Below are positions 56,336-64,000 of a stretch of DNA of 64,000 nucleotides, in pieces. Both the position numbers and the translations under genes were made by a program. This DNA comes from JBFXAF01 sp050184585 (GTDB taxonomy: Bacteria > Pseudomonadota > Alphaproteobacteria > Rhizobiales > Rhizobiaceae): assembly GCA_050184585.1 (NCBI GenBank), contig JBFXAF010000014.1:1-64000 (forward strand), given 5' to 3'. Numbering within the stretch: position 1 is the first letter of the stretch; each line of letters opens with the position of its first letter. The notes beneath the pieces were generated by a model that saw only the letters and a list, made by a program, of their open reading frames with translations, did not search any database and was not told where the DNA came from.

Positions 56336-56355
56336 AATTTGGAGTCCGACCAGGA

Positions 56356-57153
56356 ATGCGCATCGGGAAGCAGGACGGCGCCTTCACGTCGATTGCGTCG
56401 TCCGACGCCGAGACCATTACCGTAAGGGGCCACGATCTCTGCGACGAGCTCATCGGGCGGATCGGTTTCACCGACTATTTCTGGCTCCTCGTCACCGGCG
56501 CCCGCCCGAACGAAATCCAGCGGCGCGTGACGGATGCCTGTCTCGTTTCGATCGCCGAGCATGGGCTGGTGCCCAGCGTGCAGGCGGCCCGCATGACCCT
56601 GGCAGCGGCGCCGGAAGCCTGGCAGGGCGCGATGTCCGCGGGCCTGCTCGGCATGGGCAGCGTCGTGGCAGGCAGCTCCGAAACCGCCGGCAACTATCTG
56701 GTCGAACTCGTCGGCGCATCCGCGGCCGAAGGCAAGGACATGAACAGCGTCGTGCGCGAAAGCCTCGAAAGGCTCAAGGCGTCGCGTTCGAAGGTGCCTG
56801 GGCTGGGGCACCCGCAGCATAGTGCAGGCGACCCGCGCGCGACTGCCTTGCTGAACCTCGCCGATGAGACCGGGATATCCGCCGACCATGTGGCCTGCCT
56901 GCGCGATCTCGGCATGCAGGCGCCCGCGATCATGGACCGGCCGCTGCCGATCAATGTCTCCGGAGCGATCCCGGCTCTGATGCTCGATGCCGGCTGGCCG
57001 GCCAAGGCGATGAAGGGCATTCCGCTGCTCGCGCGCGCCGCCGGGCTGGTCGCCCATCTGTTCGAGGAATCCCAGCGGTCGATAGGGTTCATCCTCTCCC
57101 ACCATGCCGACCTTGCCGTCGCCTATGACGGACCGGCGGCATCGCGAGGATGA
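56356..57153 (+). CDS. Citryl-CoA lyase-like (citrate synthase superfamily)
   Basis: A 265-residue protein that covers only the citrate-synthase catalytic core. Motifs include the FTDYFWLLVTGARPNEIQRR segment, AGSSETAGNYLVEL, the PGLGHPQHSAGDPRATAL loop with the His of the active site, and a final AGLVAHLFEESQRSIG. Proteins of this length are annotated as citryl-CoA lyases, which split acyl-CoA of the citryl/malyl type to acetyl-CoA and an oxo acid. It is directly followed by a CoA transferase that could form its CoA substrate. ATG 56356 follows an upstream GGAG. Confidence 0.8.
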   Translation: MRIGKQDGAFTSIASSDAETITVRGHDLCDELIGRIGFTDYFWLLVTGARPNEIQRRVTDACLVSIAEHGLVPSVQAARMTLAAAPEAWQGAMSAGLLGMGSVVAGSSETAGNYLVELVGASAAEGKDMNSVVRESLERLKASRSKVPGLGHPQHSAGDPRATALLNLADETGISADHVACLRDLGMQAPAIMDRPLPINVSGAIPALMLDAGWPAKAMKGIPLLARAAGLVAHLFEESQRSIGFILSHHADLAVAYDGPAASRG

Positions 57154-57157
57154 TGCG

Positions 57158-58303
57158 GTGGTGAAGATACTCAAGGACGTCCGCGTCATCGAGATGGGCA
57201 CCTACATCACGGGGCCGGCGGCTGGCATGCACCTCGCCGACCTCGGCGCCGACGTCATCAAGGTGGAGCGGCCTGAAACCGGCGATCCTTTCCGGGCCTT
57301 CAAGGGGGGCCTCTATTCGCCGCACTTCCAGACCTACAACCGCAACAAGCGCTCCATCGCGCTCGATACTGCCGAGACAGCCGACAGGAACGTGTTCCAC
57401 GACCTGATCCGTACGGCGGACGTGTTCATCCAGAACTTCCGGCCCGGCGTCGCGGAGCGCATCGGCGCCGGCTATGAGGAACTGCAGCGGATCAATCCGG
57501 GCCTGGTCTATTGCGCGATATCCGGGTTCGGCCAGACCGGCCCCTCCCGTGACCGCCCCGCCTATGACACCGTCGCGCAGGCGGCCAGCGCCTATCTGCG
57601 GTTGCTGACCCCGCCCGCTAACCCTCGCGTCATCGGTCCCGCGATCGCCGACGCGGTGACGGGGCACTACACGGCGCTTGGAGCCGTCGCGGCACTCCTC
57701 GAAAAGGGCAAGACCGGCAAGGGCAGGCGGCTCGACATCTCCATGCTCGAGGCCATGTGCCACTTCAACCTCGACAGCTTCACGCACTACTTCAGCGTCG
57801 GCGAGGTGATGGGGCCTCTGAGCCGGCCGATGGTCTCGCAGTCATACACCTTCGCCTGTTCGGACGGGAAATGGGTCGCCATCCATCTGTCGTCGCCGTC
57901 GAAATTCTGGGAAGGCCTGGTCGCGGCGGTCGCTCGTCCCGAGCTTCTCGCCGATGTGCGTTTCGCCGAACGGCAGAACCGCATCCGCCATCAGCAGGAA
58001 CTCATCGACATTCTCACGCCGATCTTCGCCTCGCGCGATCGCGACTCGTGGTGTGCGTCCCTCCTGGAGAACGAGGTCCCGCATTCGCCGGCATACGAAT
58101 CGAACGAGGCGCTCGAGGACCCGCAGGCGAAGCACCTGCAAATCGCGGTCGAGGCGGACCACGCCGAGATGGGCCGGTTCAAGACGGTCCGGCCGCCCTA
58201 CAATTTCGACGGCCGCCCGGATCTTGAGGTCCTGCCGCCGCCGACGCTCGATGAGCATGGTGAGGAGATCAGAGCCGAACTCGCGCGCAAGCGGGCGAGT
58301 TGA
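57158..58303 (+). CDS. CaiB/BaiF-family (type III) CoA transferase
   Basis: A 381-residue family-III CoA transferase. N-terminal VRVIEMGTYITGPAAGMHLA, the CoA-binding NRNKRSIALD, ADVFIQNFRPGVAERIGAG, and the catalytic region GPSRDRPAYDTVAQAASAY are typical. GTG 57158 has GAGGA seven bases upstream and begins four bases after the lyase stop; ATG 57125 would overlap it. Transfers CoA between dicarboxylates such as succinyl-CoA and a substituted malate; the pairing with the lyase supports an activation-then-cleavage step. Confidence 0.9.
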   Translation: MVKILKDVRVIEMGTYITGPAAGMHLADLGADVIKVERPETGDPFRAFKGGLYSPHFQTYNRNKRSIALDTAETADRNVFHDLIRTADVFIQNFRPGVAERIGAGYEELQRINPGLVYCAISGFGQTGPSRDRPAYDTVAQAASAYLRLLTPPANPRVIGPAIADAVTGHYTALGAVAALLEKGKTGKGRRLDISMLEAMCHFNLDSFTHYFSVGEVMGPLSRPMVSQSYTFACSDGKWVAIHLSSPSKFWEGLVAAVARPELLADVRFAERQNRIRHQQELIDILTPIFASRDRDSWCASLLENEVPHSPAYESNEALEDPQAKHLQIAVEADHAEMGRFKTVRPPYNFDGRPDLEVLPPPTLDEHGEEIRAELARKRAS

Positions 58304-58324
58304 GAAGCCGCGAAAGGAGGCGCC

Positions 58325-58708
58325 ATGTCGATCCCGGTCGACGATGTCATGACGGCCAGCAGCGCGATGTTGCAGAAGCAGCTCTACGCGATCTTCACGA
58401 CGCCTGTCGGGGGCATCGGCCCGGTTCTCGCGATCCTCGAAGAGCACTTGAAGTTCCAGGTGTCCCTGGAAGCCGACGGCACGCTCTACGCCGCCGGTCC
58501 GATGTGGACGGACGACGAGAAGACCTGGGAGGGCGATGGGCTTGTCGTGGTGCGCGCGGGTTCGCGCCGGGAGGCGATCACCATTGCCGAGCGTGACCCG
58601 ATGCACCGCAGCGGCGCCCGCTCGTTCACCGTCCGACCATGGATGATCAACGAAGGCACCGTGACCCTCCGGCTCGACTATTCGAGCCAGAAGTTCACGC
58701 TGGCATAG
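58325..58708 (+). CDS. YciI-like domain protein
   Basis: A 127-residue small protein with a ferredoxin-like fold pattern: KQLYAIFTTPVGGIGPVLAI, a central GTLYAAGPMWTDD and a DPMHRSGARSFTVRPWMINE ending, as in the YciI/muconolactone-isomerase-like group. The His in DPMHRSG matches the conserved region of YciI proteins. It has an AAAGGAGG ribosome site. The function is unknown; the position suggests an isomerase or accessory role in the same pathway. Confidence 0.75.
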   Translation: MSIPVDDVMTASSAMLQKQLYAIFTTPVGGIGPVLAILEEHLKFQVSLEADGTLYAAGPMWTDDEKTWEGDGLVVVRAGSRREAITIAERDPMHRSGARSFTVRPWMINEGTVTLRLDYSSQKFTLA

Positions 58709-58731
58709 CAAGAAACAAGGGAGGAACTGAC

Positions 58732-59811
58732 ATGAAGAAACTTACCGCATTGCTGTTCGCGGGCGCGCTGGCTCTGCCGTCCGCCGCGGGCGCGCAGGAA
58801 ACCATCGAACTTACCGTCGCTTCGAGCCACCCGCTGGTGATTCCGTGGGTGGGGATGATCAAGTCGCACTTCATGGCGGAGACAGACCGCATCCTTGCCG
58901 AGTCAGGCAAGTACAAGATCACCTGGAACGAAGCCTTCGGCGGATCGCTCTACAAGGCGAACGCGACGCTGACCTCGGTACAGGAAGGGGTCACCGACAT
59001 CGGCTGGGTCTTCTCGTTCCTCGAAGGCGCCAAGCTGCCGCTCAGCCAGGCGTCGACCTATGCTCCTTTCGCCACGGCGAACCCGCCGGTGCAGCTTCAG
59101 GTGATGGCCGATCTCCTCGAAAACAACGAGGCGTTCAGGAACGAATGGGAGCAATACAATCTCAAGGTGCTCGGGCTGACCGGCACTGACGACTACGACA
59201 TCTACACCAAGAAGGCGATCACGGGCATCGGCGACCTGAACGGCATCAAGCTGTCTGCTCCCGGTGTGCTCGGACAGTGGCTGCGCGGCACGGGCGCGAA
59301 CGCGGTCGATGGCTCGCTGCCCACCTTCTACACCGATATCCAGACCGGGGTTTCGGACGGCGTGCTGTCGCTGGCGCTCGGCGTGCTGCCGGCCAAACTC
59401 TACGAGGTCGCGCCCTACATCACGCGCGTGCGCATCGGCACCGCCTTCTCGGGCGCCGTGGCAATCAACAAGGACAGCTGGGATGGCCTGCCGGAAGAGG
59501 TGCAGAAGGCCATGACCGCCGCAGGCGCGTTCTACACCGACGCGCACGCCAAAGATCTTCTGGAGCGTCACGAGGCCGCCTTCGCCAAGATGGTCGAGCT
59601 CGGCGCGGGTCAGAACCCTCCGGTCACCATCAGCGAGTTGCCGGACGGCGACCGGCAGAAATGGGTCGACGGGCTGCCGGACATCGCGGGCGAATGGGCC
59701 GCGGACGGCGAATCGCGCGGCCTTCCCGCGAAGGAGTTCATGAAGGCCTACATGGAGGGTTTGCGCGCCAAGGGCGAGAAACCGGCCCGGGACTGGGACA
59801 AGGCGCTCTAG
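58732..59811 (+). CDS. dctP: TRAP transporter solute-binding protein DctP
   Basis: A 359-residue periplasmic protein with a signal peptide (MKKLTALLFAGALALPSAAG, then AQ). DctP landmarks: GGSLYKANATLTSVQEGVTD, the ligand-Arg-region KLSAPGVLGQWLRGTGANAV and TDIQTGVSDGVLSLALGVLP. TRAP binding proteins capture carboxylates; a dicarboxylate or aromatic acid would suit the operon. The usual R-x-P motif is not obvious, as KLSAP replaces the common K(I/L)R, which may mark unusual ligand recognition. Confidence 0.9.
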   Translation: MKKLTALLFAGALALPSAAGAQETIELTVASSHPLVIPWVGMIKSHFMAETDRILAESGKYKITWNEAFGGSLYKANATLTSVQEGVTDIGWVFSFLEGAKLPLSQASTYAPFATANPPVQLQVMADLLENNEAFRNEWEQYNLKVLGLTGTDDYDIYTKKAITGIGDLNGIKLSAPGVLGQWLRGTGANAVDGSLPTFYTDIQTGVSDGVLSLALGVLPAKLYEVAPYITRVRIGTAFSGAVAINKDSWDGLPEEVQKAMTAAGAFYTDAHAKDLLERHEAAFAKMVELGAGQNPPVTISELPDGDRQKWVDGLPDIAGEWAADGESRGLPAKEFMKAYMEGLRAKGEKPARDWDKAL

Positions 59812-59832
59812 GCGGCTCGGGGATCGGCAGTC

Positions 59833-60405
59833 GTGCCGGCCGACAGGCAGAAAGACGGTGCGGGGGCCACGCCCCCGCCCGTGGCGGCGCCCGGCTGGGG
59901 CAGCGCCTGGAACCGGGGCGTCGACGGGCTGGCCGCGCTTGGAACGATCATGATCGTGGCCCTCATGGTCATGATCGTGGCGGATGTCGTGGTGCGAAAC
60001 CTCGTCGGGGCTTCGTTGCCGCTGATTGCCGAGCTGGGAGCGTTGACTGTCGTGCTCATCGTGTTCTTGCAGCTCGGCACGACCGTGCGCAATGACCGGC
60101 TGGCGAACGCCGACTTCTTCCTCGAGTTCGTCGGCGCCCGCCGTCCGGCTGTCGCGGCAGGGGTCCGCGCCGTCTGGGATCTGCTGGGCGCGGCCGTCTG
60201 CACCGGGATCGCCTGGTCGAGCTGGGGCATCCTCCGGCGCGATTTCGAGCATCGCGAGTTCATCGGTGTGACCGGCGTGCTGACGATGCCGACATCGCCA
60301 TTTCGCGCGCTGATCTTCCTCGGCGCTGCGGTCGCCGCCGTTCAGTTCGTGCTGATTGCGCTAAGGCGGCTCCGAAGCATCGCCAAGGAGGACGGCTCGC
60401 GATGA
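59833..60405 (+). CDS. dctQ: TRAP transporter small permease DctQ
   Basis: A 190-residue protein with four membrane segments and a Pro/Ala-rich cytoplasmic N-terminus. The family motif MIVADVVVRNLVGASLPLIA and ELGALTVVLIVFLQLGTTVR are clear. GTG start at 59833, 21 bp after dctP. Overlaps dctM by ATGA. Confidence 0.88.
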   Translation: MPADRQKDGAGATPPPVAAPGWGSAWNRGVDGLAALGTIMIVALMVMIVADVVVRNLVGASLPLIAELGALTVVLIVFLQLGTTVRNDRLANADFFLEFVGARRPAVAAGVRAVWDLLGAAVCTGIAWSSWGILRRDFEHREFIGVTGVLTMPTSPFRALIFLGAAVAAVQFVLIALRRLRSIAKEDGSR

Positions 60406-61715
60406 CCGGCATCGAAATTGGCGCCGTCGCCATCGCCGCGCTACTGATCCTGATACTGCTCGGCATGCCCATCGCCGTCGCGATGATGGTCACTTCGTTC
60501 GGGGCCGTGGCCTTCATTCGCAACGAGACCGTCGCGCTGAGGATGCTGGGTTCGGTCGCCAATGACAGCCTCGAGGAATACCTCTTCGCGATCGTTCCGC
60601 TGTTCGTGCTGATGGGGCTTCTGGTCACCATTTCCGGTGTCGGTAAGGACACCTTCGATCTCTTCGAGCGAATGCTCCGACGCGTGAAGGCCGGACTGGG
60701 CATCGCGACAGTCTTCGCCAACGCCGTCTTCGCCTCGATCACCGGCATCTCCGTTGCGTCCGCGTCCGTGTTTTCCCGCATTGCGGTCCCGGAGATGACC
60801 CGTCACGGCTACAAACGCGGCTTCGCCACGGGCGTCGTCGCCGGCAGTTCGGTTCTCGGCATGCTGATCCCGCCCTCGCTGTTGATGGTCGTCTATGCGG
60901 TGCTCGCGGAGGAGTCGGTTGGCCGCATGTTCCTGGCCGGTGTCGGGCCGGGCATCCTGCTCTCGTGCCTCTTCGTCGCCACCATCCTGATCATGGCCTA
61001 CTGGCGGCCCGGATCGGTCTTTTCCGGCGAGGCTGGTCTGGCGGAAGTCGAACCTGCCGGATCAATCGACATCCTGCGCAAGGGCGCGCCCATCGTCGTC
61101 CTGGTGACGCTCGTGCTCGGCGGGCTCTACGGTGGCTTCCTCAATCCGACCGAGGCCGGGGCCGTCGGGGCGCTCGGCGCTCTTTGCATCGCGCTGCAGC
61201 GGCGATCGCTGAGTCCGACGAAATTCTGGTCGCTGCTCGTCGAGGCCGGACAGATCACGGTCTCGGTGCTGTTCCTGATCGTCGCAGCGACATTCTTCAG
61301 CCGCATGCTGGCGATGTCGGGCTTGCCGGCGGCCCTCGCCGAACACCTGATCGATGGCGCGTTGGGACCCCTAGGCTTCATGATGCTGTTCATCGCGCTG
61401 GTGATCGTGATGGGCTGCTTCATCGACTCCATCTCCATCATGCTAATCCTGCTGCCGATCGCGCTTCCGGTCGCCCAGGCCGCCGGGTTCGACCTGATCT
61501 GGTTTGGCGTGATGACGGTCGTGGCGGTCGAGATCGGCTTGCTCACGCCGCCCTTCGGCCTCTCGGTCTTCACCATCAAGGCCTCCATCGACGACCGCAC
61601 GCTGAAGGTCGGCGAGATCTTCCGCGGCGCCCTGCCGTTCGTGCTGGCCATGTTGGTTTGCCTGGTGATCCTGGCGATCTTTCCGCAGATCGCCGTGTGG
61701 CTTGCGAGGCTCTGA
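60402..61715 (+). CDS. dctM: TRAP transporter large permease DctM
   Basis: A 437-residue membrane protein with about twelve segments. DctM motifs include PLFVLMGLLVTISGVG, SITGISVASASVFSRIAVPE, MLIPPSLLMVVYAVLAEESV, GFLNPTEAGAVGALGALCIA and IDSISIMLILLPIALPVAQA. With DctP and DctQ it makes a complete secondary importer. Confidence 0.92.
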   Translation: MTGIEIGAVAIAALLILILLGMPIAVAMMVTSFGAVAFIRNETVALRMLGSVANDSLEEYLFAIVPLFVLMGLLVTISGVGKDTFDLFERMLRRVKAGLGIATVFANAVFASITGISVASASVFSRIAVPEMTRHGYKRGFATGVVAGSSVLGMLIPPSLLMVVYAVLAEESVGRMFLAGVGPGILLSCLFVATILIMAYWRPGSVFSGEAGLAEVEPAGSIDILRKGAPIVVLVTLVLGGLYGGFLNPTEAGAVGALGALCIALQRRSLSPTKFWSLLVEAGQITVSVLFLIVAATFFSRMLAMSGLPAALAEHLIDGALGPLGFMMLFIALVIVMGCFIDSISIMLILLPIALPVAQAAGFDLIWFGVMTVVAVEIGLLTPPFGLSVFTIKASIDDRTLKVGEIFRGALPFVLAMLVCLVILAIFPQIAVWLARL

Positions 61716-61717
61716 GG

Positions 61718-62248
61718 ATGGCCTCGATCCTGTGCCTGTCAGGCAGTCTGCGCGCCGCCTCCTCCTCGAAGGCGGTCGTCGAGACGATCTGCGAGAAGCT
61801 GGCGGGAGAGGCCGATTTCCGGCGTTTCGACATCGGTTCGCTGCCGCACTACAACGCCGATCTCGACCCGCTGCCGGCCCCGGTCGCGGCCCTCAAGCAG
61901 GCTATCGACGCCGCCGACGGTCTCGTTATCGTCACGCCGGAGTACAATTACAGCGTTCCGGGCGTGCTCAAGAATGCGATCGACTGGGCGTCGCGTCCCG
62001 GCTATGCGTCGGTTCTCAAGGACAAGCCCGTCTTCATCGCGTCCGTCTCCGGCGGCGCCCTGGGCGGCGTTCGCGCCCAGGCCCACCTCAAGAACATACT
62101 GGGGGCGGTGCTGGCGCGCACCTTCGTCTGGCAGGAGGTCGTGATCGTCCAGGCCAACGCGAAGGTCAAGGATGGCCGGCTGTCCGACGAGCCGACCGAA
62201 CAGTTCATGTTCGAGGCGATGCGCGCATTTCTCGCGACGATCGGATGA
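61718..62248 (+). CDS. NAD(P)H-dependent FMN reductase family
   Basis: A 176-residue flavodoxin-like protein: FMN-phosphate loop LSGSLRAASSSKAVVE and the family hallmark VIVTPEYNYSVPGVLKNAID, then VSGGALGGVRAQAHLKNILG. Such enzymes reduce FMN or quinones/azo compounds with NAD(P)H and may feed a monooxygenase. It starts two bases after the dctM stop. Confidence 0.9.
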   Translation: MASILCLSGSLRAASSSKAVVETICEKLAGEADFRRFDIGSLPHYNADLDPLPAPVAALKQAIDAADGLVIVTPEYNYSVPGVLKNAIDWASRPGYASVLKDKPVFIASVSGGALGGVRAQAHLKNILGAVLARTFVWQEVVIVQANAKVKDGRLSDEPTEQFMFEAMRAFLATIG

Positions 62249-62345
62249 GCGTCGAACTGGACGGGCGCTTGTGCCGCCGCGCATCGGCGTCGTAAAGGTC
62301 GTCCTCCCGCATGAGCGGACGTAGCTGGTCGGGCCTGGCGGTCCG

Positions 62346-63788
62346 TTGTCGACAGGACTGCCATTGGCCACTCTTTCCCCGGATATCTGCGTGATCGGCG
62401 CCTCCCAGGCGGGAGCTTCCCTGGCGTTGGGGGCGGTGGCCTTCGGTGCATCGGTGGTGCTCGTCGACAACGGCGAGTTCGCCGGCGGCGCGCCGTTCGA
62501 CCGTCATGCCGCGCTGGCGGCGCTCAACGCTTCGGCTATGCGCGCATGGACGATGTCCTCGCCGAATCCGCTCGGCCTGGCGCAGGCCGAGCCGGTGGTG
62601 GATTTCCGGGCCGTCGGGCGACACATGGCGAAGACCTCCCGCGCCGCGGCGCACAACGGATCGCCCGAGCGGCTGGCCGCCGCGGGTGTACGCGTCGTTC
62701 GCGCGCCAGCCCGCTTCCGCGATCCGCGTACGCTTGCCGCGGGTGATCTCGACATACGTGCGCGCGGTTTCGTCATCGCGGTCGGCTCCATTCCGGTCCG
62801 ACCGCCGGTCCTGGGACTCGATACGGTTGATGCCTTGTCCCTCGACGATCTCTCGCGGCTGGTGCGGGGACCGGGACGCCTGCTCGTCCTCGGCGGAGGG
62901 CCGGAGGCGATCGCAGCGGCACAGGCCTGTCGCCGCCTTGGCTCCGAGGTGACATTGGTCTCGACCAGCCCGATCCTTCAGGATTTCGACGACGAACTGG
63001 TCGCCCTGCTCCTGGCGCGGCTGCAAGCCGAAGGCGTCGACCTGCTGACGGGCGCATCGGTGACCGGTGTCGAGCGGCGCGGCAAGGCGGGCGTGCGCGC
63101 GCATGTTCAGCACGGATCGCGGCTCTGGAGCATCGACCCGACCCACATCATGGTCGCCGGCGGCGAGGCGCCTGACGTAGGGGGCCTCGATCTGGCCGCC
63201 GCCGGTGTCGCGGTGGACGAAGCTTCCATTCTCGCGGATGGCAGGCTGCGGACGAGCAACCCACGCATCCGCGTGCTGGGCGTGGCGGCCGGCGGATCGT
63301 CGGCGCCGCCGCGCGCCGCCCATCAGGTCGGCGTGATCCTGCGCGCATTGCTGTTCCGCGCCTCCGCGTCGGAGAATGTGGATGCGGTGCCGCGACAGGT
63401 CATGACCGACCCCGAGATCGCCGAGGTCGGCCTTTCGGAGATCGCGGCGAGGACCAAGGCCGGCCGGATCCGGGTCCTGCGCTGGCCCTACGCCGACAAT
63501 CTCCGCGCCCAGGCCGAGGGCCGCGCCGTTGGCCACATCAAGGTGATCGCTGACGGGCGGGGACGGATCCTCGGCGCGTCGATCCTCGGCGCGGGGGCCG
63601 GCGAGGCCATCGGCGCCTGGTCGCTGGCGGTCGCGAAGGGCCTGACGCTCGCGGACATGGCGGCGTGGTCCCCGGCTTCACCTTCATTCGGCGAAATTGG
63701 CAAATCGGTCGCGGTGCCCTACCTTGCCGAGACGGCGCGGCGGCCATCGACGCGTCGCCTGGTCCGGTTCCTCAAGCTTTTCGGTTGA
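62346..63788 (+). CDS. Dihydrolipoamide dehydrogenase-like flavoprotein without redox cysteines
   Basis: A protein of 480 residues (TTG 62346) or 474 (TTG 62364, which has an AGG seven bases upstream). The FAD strand ICVIGASQAGASLALGAVAF and NAD strand LLVLGGGPEAIAAAQACRRL are present, and the C-terminal dimerisation domain follows (MTDPEIAEVGLSE). The CxxxxC disulphide of lipoamide dehydrogenase/mercuric reductase is replaced (GGAPFDRHAALAAL), the second FAD motif GDxxG reads LGVAAGG, and the C-terminal His-Glu dyad is missing. It is therefore not a disulphide reductase; it may act as a different NAD(P)H oxidoreductase. Confidence 0.8.
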   Translation: MSTGLPLATLSPDICVIGASQAGASLALGAVAFGASVVLVDNGEFAGGAPFDRHAALAALNASAMRAWTMSSPNPLGLAQAEPVVDFRAVGRHMAKTSRAAAHNGSPERLAAAGVRVVRAPARFRDPRTLAAGDLDIRARGFVIAVGSIPVRPPVLGLDTVDALSLDDLSRLVRGPGRLLVLGGGPEAIAAAQACRRLGSEVTLVSTSPILQDFDDELVALLLARLQAEGVDLLTGASVTGVERRGKAGVRAHVQHGSRLWSIDPTHIMVAGGEAPDVGGLDLAAAGVAVDEASILADGRLRTSNPRIRVLGVAAGGSSAPPRAAHQVGVILRALLFRASASENVDAVPRQVMTDPEIAEVGLSEIAARTKAGRIRVLRWPYADNLRAQAEGRAVGHIKVIADGRGRILGASILGAGAGEAIGAWSLAVAKGLTLADMAAWSPASPSFGEIGKSVAVPYLAETARRPSTRRLVRFLKLFG

Positions 63789-63824
63789 AGGCTGGGAGCT
63801 GGCGGAACGAACAGTCGGGGTGCA

Positions 63825-64000
63825 ATGGACCGCCGAGCGGAAACGGAACGGCCCGACGGCGCTGCGGAGGGCGAGGTGCCGCTGGCGCGGGGCCTCTCGA
63901 CCAAGCTTCTGCTGCTCACCATCCTTTTCGTCTTGATCGCCGAGGTGCTGATCTTCATGCCTTCCGTGGCGAACTTCCGGCTGCGCTGGCTCGAGGAACG
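63825..64000 (+). CDS. Sensor histidine kinase, N-terminal part (runs off the window)
   Basis: The first 58 codons are present. After an acidic cytoplasmic tail the sequence is LARGLSTKLLLLTILFVLIA, then EVLIFMPSVANFRLRWLEE, a first membrane helix and the beginning of a periplasmic sensor region. This opening is characteristic of a rhizobial sensor-kinase group in which the helix is followed by an FRxxWLEERL segment. The rest lies outside the window. Confidence 0.6.
   Translation, partial: MDRRAETERPDGAAEGEVPLARGLSTKLLLLTILFVLIAEVLIFMPSVANFRLRWLEE

Noticed and set aside
1..64000. CRISPR arrays, tRNA/rRNA genes, riboswitches, phage or defence genes, integrase/attachment sites
   Set aside because: Looked for on both strands; no spaced direct repeats, cloverleaf-like genes, or recognisable proteins of these classes were seen.

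Overview
The window reads as accessory, catabolism-rich DNA from a high-GC alphaproteobacterium. Hyphomicrobiales of the Phyllobacteriaceae/Rhizobiaceae type is my best guess. I base this on the DUF1127 protein, the many ABC and TRAP uptake systems, tight ATGA-overlapping operons, Lrp/GntR/IclR/LacI regulators beside almost every cluster, and a rhizobial-looking sensor-kinase N-terminus at the right edge. I see no rRNA, tRNA, CRISPR array, phage genes or intact insertion sequence.

Layout. (1) 0.2-12.6 kb, nearly all minus strand, bracketed by two transposase relics: a methionine gamma-lyase locus (mdeR / mdeA - AraC-type regulator - mdeB), then an M24 peptidase, a PotABCD-type ABC transporter, an MFS carrier and an NTF2-like protein. 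One 16-bp inverted repeat occurs both between mdeR and mdeA and upstream of the peptidase operon. (2) 13-21.5 kb: a LacI regulator divergent from DUF1028 - amidohydrolase - DppABCDF, a peptide uptake and hydrolysis operon. (3) 21.6-24.4 kb: a DUF1127 protein divergent from a winged-helix/TPR regulator. (4) 24.5-35 kb: a long minus-strand operon LivKHM - nitrilase-family carbamoylase - GntR - hydantoinase/dihydropyrimidinase - M20 deacylase - Lrp, followed by an (R)-amine-transaminase-like enzyme. LivFG diverge from it across a perfect 16-bp palindrome. (5) 35.2-49.8 kb: an IclR regulator with 3-hydroxyacyl-CoA dehydrogenase, hydratase and bicupin genes, divergent from HyuA-HyuB - sulfonate/taurine-type ABC transporter - FAH hydrolase - acyl-CoA synthetase - thiolase - enoyl-CoA hydratase. 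(6) 49.9-63.8 kb: Gfo/Idh and GMC oxidoreductases and a MetE-C protein preceded by a decayed Tat-amidohydrolase. These are followed by a hydroxyquinol-type dioxygenase with its IclR and a monooxygenase, divergent from citryl-CoA lyase - CoA-transferase - YciI-like - TRAP transporter - FMN reductase - a flavoprotein lacking redox cysteines.

Each cluster pairs an importer with hydrolases or CoA-linked enzymes and a local regulator, so the region looks like a set of scavenging modules for amino acids, peptides, ureides or lactams, and aromatic acids. The best candidates for something undescribed are the Liv-hydantoinase-carbamoylase-transaminase operon, the HyuAB-plus-beta-oxidation cluster, and the extended mde locus with its shared operator. 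Substrates cannot be fixed from sequence alone.
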